64,000 nucleotides of DNA from Polynucleobacter sp. JS-JIR-5-A7 (GTDB lineage Bacteria; Pseudomonadota; Gammaproteobacteria; Burkholderiales; Burkholderiaceae), in contig NZ_CP061308.1 of assembly GCF_018687935.1 (NCBI RefSeq), positions 1,978,048 through 2,042,047 of the forward strand. Reading direction: 5' to 3'. The first letter of the stretch is position 1, and each line of letters starts with the position of its first letter. Positions 25,417 to 33,115 of the stretch are shown one piece after another. The notes beneath the pieces were generated by a model, which saw only the letters and a list, made by a program, of their open reading frames with translations, was not told the origin of the DNA and searched no databases. Made by a program: the position numbers and the translations under genes.

Positions 25417-26780
25417 TATTTGCCCTCCTTACCAACGGTCTTGCGTGCCTGTGGATCGAGTACAGCAATCGTCAAGCCTTCATCGACCAAGTATTTTTTG
25501 GCAACCGCTTGGACTTGCTCCGGAGTAATGGTTTGCATTTTCTCCAGCATATAGTCAATATCCTTCCAAGAAAATCCAGCCATTTCAGTACTGCCAATTT
25601 CCATCGCCTGACCAAAAATAGAATCGCGCTTATAAATTTGTTCTGAAAGAATGCGCACCTTAATACGCTTGAGTTCAGACTCCAAAATCCCTTTTTGCTT
25701 GATCTCATCCAACGCTTTGCGAATGCTCGCTTGTGCCTGTGAAACCGTTTTTCCTTTAGCCATGGTGGCACTAATCAAAAATAACTCGGGCCCACGAGAG
25801 ACCATGTCATAAGCAACACCTACATCGTTAACCACTTTTTCTTGCTTCACTAACGTGCGATTCAAGCGTGCATTGTCATAACCATCCAGCACTGCGGTTA
25901 ACAACTCAAGTGCATATGGCTCAGGATTATCCAGCTTGCCAGGCTCAAGACGCGGTGCTTTCCAAGCCATCGCCAATTGCGCGCTATCTGCCGGTGCCTT
26001 CACTTGAACTTGCTTCACTCCTTTTTGCGGTGGCTCGACTTGTGGCTTACGCACTGGTAGCTCTTGTGCGGGAACGGCGCCATAATATTTTTCTACCAAT
26101 ACCAAGACTTTCTTGGCATCAACATCACCAGTAATGACTACAGTTGCATTGTTTGGCTTATACCAATTGCGGTACCAATCCCTTGCATCAGAAGCTGTCA
26201 TATTCTGTAAATCATTCATCCAACCAACTACAGGATGACGATATGGTGAGCTCATGTAAGCGGTTGCCATGAGCGATTCATTGAGAAGGCTACTAGGATT
26301 ATCTTCAGTGCGTAAACGCCGCTCCTCCATCACTACCTGAATTTCTTTTAAGAACTCAGCGTCATCAAAATTTAAGTTGGACATTCGATCTGCTTCTAGC
26401 TTAATCACTTCATCCAACTTTGATTTTTCAACTTGCTGAAAGTAAGCGGTGTAATCGCGAGAAGTAAATGCATTTTCACGCCCACCAACCGCTGCTACTA
26501 AACGTGAAAACTCACCTGCTTTCACCTTGTCAGTTCCCTTAAACATCATGTGCTCAAGGACGTGCGCCACACCAGTTCGACCATTGATCTCATCCATCGA
26601 ACCTGCGCGATACCAAACCATATGGGCCACAGTTGGTGCACGATGGTCTTCCCTCACTATGAGCTTCAGACCATTGCTTAACTGAAATTCGTGTGTATCC
26701 GCCTGATCTTTGCCTGTAGCCCAAGACAATGGCGCAAACAGTAAAAATAGGAAAGTAATTCGGAGTAAATTAGAACGCAT
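25416..26780 (-). CDS. M16 family zinc peptidase, catalytic subunit
   Basis: A 454-residue exported metallopeptidase. It has a signal peptide (MRSNLLRITFLFLLFAPLSW) and the inverted zinc motif HVLEH (residues about 73-77) in GRTGVAHVLEHMMFKGT, with the downstream Glu in LEADRM. I chose ATG 26780 because GGTGA sits eight bases upstream; ATG 26795 is the alternative. Cleavage substrates are unknown. It pairs with the inactive-looking M16 protein downstream and is divergent from ftsY. Confidence 0.92.
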   Translation of the reverse strand: MRSNLLRITFLFLLFAPLSWATGKDQADTHEFQLSNGLKLIVREDHRAPTVAHMVWYRAGSMDEINGRTGVAHVLEHMMFKGTDKVKAGEFSRLVAAVGGRENAFTSRDYTAYFQQVEKSKLDEVIKLEADRMSNLNFDDAEFLKEIQVVMEERRLRTEDNPSSLLNESLMATAYMSSPYRHPVVGWMNDLQNMTASDARDWYRNWYKPNNATVVITGDVDAKKVLVLVEKYYGAVPAQELPVRKPQVEPPQKGVKQVQVKAPADSAQLAMAWKAPRLEPGKLDNPEPYALELLTAVLDGYDNARLNRTLVKQEKVVNDVGVAYDMVSRGPELFLISATMAKGKTVSQAQASIRKALDEIKQKGILESELKRIKVRILSEQIYKRDSIFGQAMEIGSTEMAGFSWKDIDYMLEKMQTITPEQVQAVAKKYLVDEGLTIAVLDPQARKTVGKEGK

Positions 26781-26817
26781 CTGCTGAATCACCATATCCC
26801 AAGAATTAAATTGATAA

Positions 26818-26839
26818 GATACAAGGATTAAATTGTATC
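26818..26839. repeat. Inverted repeat in the M16/ftsY divergent region
   Basis: GATACAA, eight bases, TTGTATC: a perfect 7-bp dyad four bases before the ftsY ATG. It could be an operator for either divergent gene or a hairpin in the ftsY leader. The only Shine-Dalgarno-like bases (AAGGA at 26823-26827) fall on its left arm and loop. Confidence 0.55.
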
Positions 26840-26843
26840 GATT

Positions 26844-27734
26844 ATGTTCGGCTTACGTAAAACCCTCGGATCCCTATTCAAATCTAGCAAGGCTGACGAA
26901 GCTTGGTTTGATGCCCTAGAAGAATCACTGATTCAAAGTGATGTGGGGCTGCCGACGACTGAGCAATTGATCGGCAAACTGCGCAAAGCAGCAAAGTCTG
27001 AACAAGCATCCAGTCCAGAAGAACTTCAGGCACTACTCATTCAAGAGGTTGGAGATCTATTGCGGGTTTTAGAACCATCGCCGAACCCTTTATTTTCAAG
27101 CCAGCAAGATACTATTCCAGAAGTTTGGTTGGTCGTTGGCGTTAATGGCGCAGGTAAAACTACCACTATTGGCAAACTTTGCAGGCGCTTTCAGTCTCAA
27201 GGTAAATCAGTACTCTTGGCTGCAGGTGACACTTTTAGAGCAGCAGCGCGCAATCAACTACAGGAATGGGGTGGTCGCAACCAAGTTGATGTCATTACTC
27301 AAGAGGGGGGTGATGCAGCAGCAGTTGCACATGATGCAATCCACTCGGCGATCTCTCGTAAAAGCGATATTCTGATTATTGATACTGCAGGACGCCTTGC
27401 CACCCAAGACCACCTCATGGAAGAGTTAAAAAAGGTGAAGAGGGTCATCGGCAAAGCCCTTCCTGAGGCCCCTCACCATACTCTCTTGGTTTTAGATGGC
27501 AATACTGGTCAGAATGGCTTAAGCCAAGTGAAGGCATTTCATGCTGCCCTGGGGCTCACTGGAATCATTGTTACCAAGCTCGATGGCACCGCTAAAGGCG
27601 GCGTTATCTGCGCCCTTGCCCACACCCTCAAAGATAGCCCCGCATCAGCAGTTTTAGCGCTTGGTAAAGGCGAGGGTATTGAAGATTTAGTCCCATTTAC
27701 TGCTGGGCAATATTCTTCAGAATTATTCAATTAA
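26844..27734 (+). CDS. ftsY: Signal recognition particle receptor FtsY
   Basis: A 296-residue SRP GTPase that docks ribosome-SRP complexes at the inner membrane. G1 is GVNGAGKTTTIGKL (near residue 99), then AAGDTFRAAARNQLQEW, IIDTAGRLATQDHLM, and TKLDGTAKGG. Only the NG domain plus a short basic N-terminal helix (MFGLRKTLGSLFKSSK) is present; the long acidic A domain of E. coli FtsY is absent. There is no conventional ribosome-binding site at 5-9 bases. It reads toward rpoH. Confidence 0.97.
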   Translation: MFGLRKTLGSLFKSSKADEAWFDALEESLIQSDVGLPTTEQLIGKLRKAAKSEQASSPEELQALLIQEVGDLLRVLEPSPNPLFSSQQDTIPEVWLVVGVNGAGKTTTIGKLCRRFQSQGKSVLLAAGDTFRAAARNQLQEWGGRNQVDVITQEGGDAAAVAHDAIHSAISRKSDILIIDTAGRLATQDHLMEELKKVKRVIGKALPEAPHHTLLVLDGNTGQNGLSQVKAFHAALGLTGIIVTKLDGTAKGGVICALAHTLKDSPASAVLALGKGEGIEDLVPFTAGQYSSELFN

Positions 27735-27762
27735 TTCAATAACTTACAGAATATACAAAGCA

Positions 27763-27789
27763 TTAGCACTCTCTTGACAAGAGTGCTAA
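27763..27789 (+). promoter_or_regulatory. CIRCE operator (HrcA site) overlapping the rpoH promoter
   Basis: TTAGCACTC, nine bases, GAGTGCTAA is a perfect match to the CIRCE inverted repeat bound by the heat-shock repressor HrcA. A TTGACA -35 hexamer (27774-27779) lies inside the spacer; a possible -10 (TATTAA, 27800-27805) is at a long 20-base spacing. The element ends 37 bases before the rpoH ATG, so HrcA binding should block rpoH transcription. Confidence 0.93.
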
Positions 27790-27826
27790 AATAGACCTCT
27801 ATTAACTCTTTTCTATTGATAAAAAA

Positions 27827-28756
27827 ATGGTTCAAAAGAAATCTGACAAACCGAATATGCAAAGGCTGCCTGTAGCGCAGGCTGCAGCGGCGTCTGCATT
27901 TCCTATGCTGCCATCCCTTGGGGTTGGCACTCTTGACTCATACATTGCGTACGTGAATCGTGTGCCGATGCTGAGCGCTGCAGAAGAGCTGCATCTAGCG
28001 CAGGAGTTTCGTCGTACTGAAAATGTAGAAGCCGCTAAAACTTTGGTGCTCTCCCATTTGCGTCTCGTCGTTTCTGTTGCACGCCAATATCTTGGCTATG
28101 GCATTCCGCATGCTGATCTCATTCAAGAAGGCAACATCGGCTTGATGAAAGCAGTGAAACGTTACGATCCAAACAATGGCGCCCGTTTAGTGTCATATGC
28201 AATCCATTGGATCAAAGCAGAAATTCATGAGTACATTCTCAAGAATTGGCGTTTGGTCAAGATGGCAACGACCAAAGCACAACGCAAATTATTTTTTAAC
28301 TTACGCAGCAACAAACCCACCTTGAGCGCACTCACTCCTGGTGAGGTTGATGCATTAGCAAAAGCCCTCGATGTGAAAGGCTCGGACGTTAAAGAAATGG
28401 AAATGCGTCTTGCTGGTGGCGATGTTGCCCTTGAGGGCGATGACAGTGATGAAGAAGCTGCCTATGCACCAATACAATGGCTTGCTGATAACAGTCAAGA
28501 GCCCACTGAACGTATTGCTCATGCAGAAGGCGATGCATTACAAGGTCCTAAATTAGATCAAGCCTTGATGGCTTTGGACGAGCGCAGTCGTAATATTGTG
28601 CAGTCACGTTGGTTAGCCATGGATGCTGACGGTAATGGCACTAAGACTTTGCATGACCTTGCTGCAGAATATGGCATCTCTGCAGAACGTGTGCGTCAAA
28701 TTGAAACAGCCGCCCTCAAAAAGATGCGTGGCATGTTGCAAGCTGAAGCGGCTTAA
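27827..28756 (+). CDS. rpoH: RNA polymerase heat-shock sigma factor sigma-32
   Basis: A 309-residue sigma-70 family factor. Region 1.2/2 shows LPSLGVGTLDSYIAYVNRVP, HADLIQEGNIGLMKAVKRYD and ARLVSYAIHWIKAEIHEYI. The RpoH box QRKLFFNLR (near residue 151) identifies sigma-32. The region 4 helix-turn-helix is LHDLAAEYGISAERVRQIE. It directs chaperone and protease genes. The CIRCE operator upstream suggests direct repression by HrcA, linking the two heat-shock circuits. It is convergent with the SCO gene. Confidence 0.97.
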   Translation: MVQKKSDKPNMQRLPVAQAAAASAFPMLPSLGVGTLDSYIAYVNRVPMLSAAEELHLAQEFRRTENVEAAKTLVLSHLRLVVSVARQYLGYGIPHADLIQEGNIGLMKAVKRYDPNNGARLVSYAIHWIKAEIHEYILKNWRLVKMATTKAQRKLFFNLRSNKPTLSALTPGEVDALAKALDVKGSDVKEMEMRLAGGDVALEGDDSDEEAAYAPIQWLADNSQEPTERIAHAEGDALQGPKLDQALMALDERSRNIVQSRWLAMDADGNGTKTLHDLAAEYGISAERVRQIETAALKKMRGMLQAEAA

Positions 28757-28779
28757 GCAAGCTTAGCAACTTCAAAAAC

Positions 28780-29370
28780 TTACTTTAGAAGTTCTTTCAA
28801 GTCATGTGCCAAGGTCTCCGGACCTTGCGCATGCTTGATATACAAACGTAAGCGCCCTTCGGGATCAAACGCATAACTACCCGCCGTGTGGTCGATGGTG
28901 TATGAACCTGGGCTAGTTCCTGGCACTTTCTTGTAATAAATTTTGAAGTCTTTGGTAACCTTTTCTAACGCGACTTCATCTGCTGGGCGCAAGCCAAGAA
29001 AACGGGCATCAAACGAGGGAACGTATTGCTTCAGAATGGTGGCCGTATCACGCTCAGGATCAACCGTTACAAATAGCACCTGCACCTTATCTGACTGCGG
29101 CCCCAATAAGGTCATGACCTGCTGCATTTCAGTCAAAGTAGTTGGGCAAACATCAGGGCACTGAGTGTAGCCGAAAAACATCACAACAACTTTACCTTTA
29201 AAGTCATTGAGCGTTCTAAGCTTGCCATCAGGGTCCAGCAAACTAAAGTCCTTACCAAACGCTGTGCCACCAGTGATATCAATATTTTTGAACTCTGGCT
29301 TTGGACTACAGGCTGCCAAAATCATCAGCAATGAAGCAATGAGGCAACTGCGCAAAATGGTGAGCTTCAT
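28780..29370 (-). CDS. SCO1/SenC family copper chaperone lipoprotein
   Basis: A 196-residue protein that delivers copper to, or reduces, the CuA site of cytochrome oxidase. It is a lipoprotein: lipobox LAAC with Cys21 after MKLTILRSCLIASLLMI. The thioredoxin-like fold carries the copper ligands CPDVC (Cys71, Cys75) in FFGYTQCPDVCPTTL and the His in TIDHTAGSYAF. It is the last gene of the ctaA-ctaB-SCO series and starts one base after ctaB ends. Confidence 0.95.
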   Translation of the reverse strand: MKLTILRSCLIASLLMILAACSPKPEFKNIDITGGTAFGKDFSLLDPDGKLRTLNDFKGKVVVMFFGYTQCPDVCPTTLTEMQQVMTLLGPQSDKVQVLFVTVDPERDTATILKQYVPSFDARFLGLRPADEVALEKVTKDFKIYYKKVPGTSPGSYTIDHTAGSYAFDPEGRLRLYIKHAQGPETLAHDLKELLK

Positions 29371-29371
29371 C

Positions 29372-30265
29372 TTAGAGAAAGTAGTGATCTATGAGCAATA
29401 CTGCAAACAGCAAAGACAAATAGGTGATTGAAAAACGAAAGGTCTTCTTAGCCAATGCATCGCTATAGGTAATAAATAGCGCAATCACGTAAGCCAGGAA
29501 TATTAAACCAAGAATAATTGCTGATATCAAATACAGCATGCCACTCATGCCATAGATGTAAGGCAATAAAGTTGCTGCAATCAAAATCAGGGTGTAGAGC
29601 AAAATATTGAGCAGCGTAAAACGCTCACCATGAGTTACAGGGAGCATTGGCAAGCCAGATTGCACATAGTCATCGCGACGATATAAAGCCAAGGCCCAAA
29701 AATGGGGTGGCGTCCAAACAAAAATAATTAATACCAAAAGCCAAGCTTCAGCAGAAAGTGTATTAGTGACTGCAGCCCAACCTAAGGCTGGCGGCATGGC
29801 ACCAGATAAACCACCAATCACAATATTCTGTGGTGTTGCCGGTTTTAGTAGCCAGGTATAAATCACTGCATAGCCTACAAACGTTGCAAAGGTGAGCCAC
29901 ATCGTTAGTGGATTACAAAAATTCCATAAGATAATCATTCCCAAAGCACCCAGAATGATAGAGAAAACAATAATATGGAATGGAGTGACTTCACCTGTTG
30001 CAGAAGGGCGCCATGCAGTGCGCCTCATCTTGGCATCGACCGCCTGCTCAATCAAACAATTCACCGCAAATGCAGCGCCTGCTAATAACCAGATACCTAC
30101 AACACCTCCAATGAGCACTGGATATGGAACCATGCCAGGTGTTGCCAAGAACATGCCAATCACTGCACAAAAAACTGCGAGCTGAGTCACCCTAGGTTTT
30201 GTTAAAACCCAGTACTGACGCCAACGTGGCATCGGTACTGTAGCGGATCTTTTCGGTGTGCTCAT
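29372..30265 (-). CDS. ctaB: Protoheme IX farnesyltransferase (heme O synthase)
   Basis: A 297-residue UbiA-family prenyltransferase with about nine transmembrane helices that adds farnesyl to heme B. The polyprenyl-diphosphate site reads NCLIEQAVDAKMRRTAWRP (near residue 65), and the second site is YRRDDYVQSGLPMLPV. The start is ATG 30265 (MSTPKRSATVPMPRW), overlapping the ctaA stop by four bases (ATGA). It acts just before CtaA in heme A synthesis for the oxidase encoded upstream. Confidence 0.96.
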   Translation of the reverse strand: MSTPKRSATVPMPRWRQYWVLTKPRVTQLAVFCAVIGMFLATPGMVPYPVLIGGVVGIWLLAGAAFAVNCLIEQAVDAKMRRTAWRPSATGEVTPFHIIVFSIILGALGMIILWNFCNPLTMWLTFATFVGYAVIYTWLLKPATPQNIVIGGLSGAMPPALGWAAVTNTLSAEAWLLVLIIFVWTPPHFWALALYRRDDYVQSGLPMLPVTHGERFTLLNILLYTLILIAATLLPYIYGMSGMLYLISAIILGLIFLAYVIALFITYSDALAKKTFRFSITYLSLLFAVLLIDHYFL

Positions 30266-31365
30266 AATGACTTCCAAGAAGCCCAATAACTCATTCTGAC
30301 TAAGCAGAATACCAAAGCAGCAGACCCAGCGCTATGTAATAAAGCGGCTAATAAAGGCCACTGAAATACAACATTGGAGATACCAGTCAGAATCTGTAAA
30401 GCAAGCAGGCTAAATAAGAGCTTGCCGAAGCGTTTCAGCCCCGGTATTGCTGGGGTTGCAAGCTGCAGCGCCCTCCAGCCCAAGAATGAGAACACTACGA
30501 ATACCAACACTGCAAATAAGCGGTGCGCCCAGTGAATTGCCTGCAGCGCAACTGGAGAAATAAACTCACCTTGCGCATTTAAACCCAGTTGACGCCACAG
30601 CGTAAACCCCTCAACCCAATTGGTTTCTGGCCAAGCAGCACCTAAACACGTTGGAAAGTCAGGACAAGCCAAAACGGCGTAATTGGTACTAACCCAAGCG
30701 CCCAAGAATACTTGAATCACGAGTACTATAAAAGCCGTCAATAAAAGAGCAGCTGGCAAAGGTTTGATACGCAGTGTACGTACTATAGAAATTTTTTCTT
30801 CCCAAGCTTGTTGAGCATAAGCAGTTAAGCAAGCCAATAAAAGAAGGGCCAACATTAAATGAATCGTCACAATGATGGGCTGCAATTTAAGTGTCACAGT
30901 CCACGCACCAAAGGCTCCCTGAATGCAGACCAATAAAAGTAAACCCAGACTAACAAAGAAGGGGGTTTTACCCAAAGCCTTTACTTTGTGAAATGCCAGT
31001 ACTACTTGAACCAAAATCAATGCACCTACAGTCATCGCTAAATAACGGTGGATCATTTCAATCCAAGCTTTCATGACAGTTACGGGGCCACTGGGTAAGG
31101 CGTTTTCAGCTTGTTGTATATCGCTCAATGCATGAAATGGATTAGATGTGCCATAGCAGCCAGGCCAATCTGGACACCCCAAACCTGAGTCCGTTAGGCG
31201 CGTAAAAGCCCCAAATACGATCAGATCAAAAGTCATAAACACCAAGACCCAATTGAGTTTCTGAAAAAAACTATACCCCCGTCTGGTCCAAAGATAAGCC
31301 AATGGTAGCCCTGCAAATACTATGACAATAGCAGCCAACTCCAAGAACAAAAGAAGATTGGGCAT
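30262..31365 (-). CDS. ctaA: Heme A synthase (COX15/CtaA)
   Basis: A 367-residue eight-helix membrane enzyme oxidising heme O to heme A. It shows FGAFTRLTDSGLGCPDWPGCYG, typical of this family, the conserved heme-ligand His residues (EMIHRYLAMTVGA; TIHLMLALLLLA; IHWAHRLFAVLV; LLHSAGSAALVF), and a repeat of the two-half architecture with a second CPDFPTC motif. It overlaps the upstream gene by one base (TAATG) and ctaB by four. Confidence 0.96.
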   Translation of the reverse strand: MPNLLLFLELAAIVIVFAGLPLAYLWTRRGYSFFQKLNWVLVFMTFDLIVFGAFTRLTDSGLGCPDWPGCYGTSNPFHALSDIQQAENALPSGPVTVMKAWIEMIHRYLAMTVGALILVQVVLAFHKVKALGKTPFFVSLGLLLLVCIQGAFGAWTVTLKLQPIIVTIHLMLALLLLACLTAYAQQAWEEKISIVRTLRIKPLPAALLLTAFIVLVIQVFLGAWVSTNYAVLACPDFPTCLGAAWPETNWVEGFTLWRQLGLNAQGEFISPVALQAIHWAHRLFAVLVFVVFSFLGWRALQLATPAIPGLKRFGKLLFSLLALQILTGISNVVFQWPLLAALLHSAGSAALVFCLVRMSYWASWKSL

Positions 31366-32021
31366 TACAAACTTTCGCCCTTGTGATTTAACTTTAAGAG
31401 CTTTTCTAAATCTTTTTTGATACTAGCAAATTCTTTAGGAGAGTTTGTCACTGGAAAGTACATCATCTTCGCTGGGCTTGGATCAATCAACTGAATCTCT
31501 TTTCCAGCGCCCTCTTTATTCAGCCACGCATTAAATTCAGCTCGTGACTTAGGATCTGCAGGCAGTGGCACCACCTTAAGTCCCGCAGTCTGTTCGTCAT
31601 AAGCCTTCAAAAGCTCAGGGTCTACAAGCTTGCCATCTGTATTGACCCAAATCAGCTGAACGCGCTTACTTTCTCTACCCATTGCCACTCTGGTTTGGCG
31701 CATTAAAAATAATGCTTCAACACACTTTTCATCTTTAATTTGGCATTCGCCTGCAGGTCGTGCAATCAACAAAGTCCACTTGCCTTGCAAGGGTGCATCG
31801 AGCCAAGCACCATTAAATTCTTGGGCTGGATAAACCAAGGTACCAAAATTTGTTTTTCCACCCTCAGGCTTAATCACATAGTAAGCAAAGTAGGATGCGA
31901 GCACCGGGCTAGCGCATGCGAGCAATAGCAACAGCATTTGAATTCGGCCACGACGAGTCCGCGCATTGATTGCTGATGCATCCATCTGTGAAGCTGGAAT
32001 TAATAACTCTTTATCACTCAC
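31365..32021 (-). CDS. Cox-locus bitopic membrane protein, possibly thioredoxin-like
   Basis: A 218-residue protein with one transmembrane helix (about residues 28-50) and a periplasmic domain. The family is known to me only as an unnamed protein of betaproteobacterial cox loci. The domain start (GKWTLLIARPAGECQ) and following helix (EALFLMRQTRVAMGRES) followed by VQLIWVNTDG resemble the SCO/thioredoxin fold, with Cys93 and Cys100 (C-x6-C) where SCO proteins have C-x3-C. Function is not established. It overlaps SURF1 and ctaA by a few bases, so it is co-translated with oxidase assembly genes. Confidence 0.8.
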   Translation of the reverse strand: MSDKELLIPASQMDASAINARTRRGRIQMLLLLLACASPVLASYFAYYVIKPEGGKTNFGTLVYPAQEFNGAWLDAPLQGKWTLLIARPAGECQIKDEKCVEALFLMRQTRVAMGRESKRVQLIWVNTDGKLVDPELLKAYDEQTAGLKVVPLPADPKSRAEFNAWLNKEGAGKEIQLIDPSPAKMMYFPVTNSPKEFASIKKDLEKLLKLNHKGESL

Positions 32022-32803
32022 TCTTGATCCCCATTCACATCCTGACGCCTATATTGCCGCAGGCCAGTAATCAACCAAAATAAGAAACCAGCAACTCCTA
32101 GCGCAAACCACTGGAATGCATAAGCATAATGGCGATCGACTCCAGTTGTCAGAGGAGCCCACTCGCGCAATAAACCATCATCGATGCCGGTATCAATCTC
32201 TCTCAAAATAAAAGGGCTTTGAGACCAAGCTCGTAGTCTGCCCTCTCCTACTAAATCAAAATTTTGCTCAATTCGAGGCTTACCAGTATCTGTGGGGGGC
32301 TTACTTTCGCCCAAGGCATAGACCTTGCCAGGATGGGCGAACACAATCCCCTCAATATTGACCACATTGGTTGGCGTTTTAACCGGGGGCAGCAACTCTC
32401 GGTCAGCACTATTGCGCGGCGCCCAACCTCGATTAACCCAGAGCACTTCATTGCGACCCTCTAAACGCAAAGGCATCATTAAAAAGAAACCGGATTGTGA
32501 TGCCGTGCTCCCAGCAGGAGGCATTGATCTTGGCCGGTTATCCAACCAAATAGCCGCCTCCGGAATATATTGGCCGCGAGCAATCATGCGACGTTCACTT
32601 GCATCTTCTAGAGTCAAAGGACTTGAATTGACGCTCAATATTGGCATCTGTTGCCGAGCTAATAAATGAGCCGCTAAGACAATCTTGCTCTCAGCCCTAC
32701 TCAACTGCCAAATACCCGCAGCACAAGCAATTGCAATGACTAGCAAGGCTGATACAGTAGCAACTATGCGCTTAGCAATGAGAGCAGTAAAAAGATTATT
32801 CAA
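32018..32803 (-). CDS. SURF1 family cytochrome oxidase biogenesis protein
   Basis: A 261-residue protein with transmembrane helices at both ends (residues about 13-31 and 235-252) and a periplasmic middle. Family signatures are the N-terminal WQLSRAESK, RRMIARGQYIPEAAIWLDNR, and VLWVNRGWAPRNSADRE; the C-terminal helix follows HYAYAFQWFALGV. SURF1 supports heme A insertion into subunit I. It is the first gene of the SURF1-orf-ctaA-ctaB-SCO group and is divergent from the small twin-helix gene. Confidence 0.93.
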   Translation of the reverse strand: MNNLFTALIAKRIVATVSALLVIAIACAAGIWQLSRAESKIVLAAHLLARQQMPILSVNSSPLTLEDASERRMIARGQYIPEAAIWLDNRPRSMPPAGSTASQSGFFLMMPLRLEGRNEVLWVNRGWAPRNSADRELLPPVKTPTNVVNIEGIVFAHPGKVYALGESKPPTDTGKPRIEQNFDLVGEGRLRAWSQSPFILREIDTGIDDGLLREWAPLTTGVDRHYAYAFQWFALGVAGFLFWLITGLRQYRRQDVNGDQE

Positions 32804-32827
32804 GAGATTTAAAAATAAGGATTTAAG

Positions 32828-33040
32828 ATGAAGTGGATTATTCCGATTGTCCTACTAATGATTGTTGCTAGCTTAGGTTCAGCCCTGTATTACATGATGA
32901 AGGATAGGGGCAATAGTTCCAGAATGGTTCGCTCACTCATGCTACGTATCGGTCTATCGCTTGCGCTATTCATCGGGATTCTGTTGGCTCACTACTTTGG
33001 CCTAATTGAATCCACAGGCATCAAAGTAGGTACAAACTAA
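32828..33040 (+). CDS. Twin transmembrane helix small protein (DUF2909-like)
   Basis: A 70-residue membrane protein with two hydrophobic helices (about residues 3-22 and 41-60) separated by a basic loop (KDRGNSSRMVRSLMLR). Such proteins are found next to cox genes in many betaproteobacteria; I match it to the DUF2909 group from that context and layout. The role is unknown. It is the only plus-strand gene within the oxidase cluster and is followed by a strong terminator. Confidence 0.82.
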   Translation: MKWIIPIVLLMIVASLGSALYYMMKDRGNSSRMVRSLMLRIGLSLALFIGILLAHYFGLIESTGIKVGTN

Positions 33041-33081
33041 ACCGGCTATTTCGGTCATTAATACTGGGATACCTAAAAATC

Positions 33082-33110
33082 AATCGGGGCTTAACGCCCC
33101 GATTTTTTAT
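33082..33110. terminator. Bidirectional terminator between the twin-helix gene and ctaE
   Basis: A 9-bp perfect stem (AATCGGGGC / GCCCCGATT) with loop TTAAC is followed by TTTTTT on the plus strand. An A-rich 5' flank serves the minus strand, where it lies just past the ctaE stop codon. Confidence 0.88.
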
Positions 33111-33115
33111 TCAAC

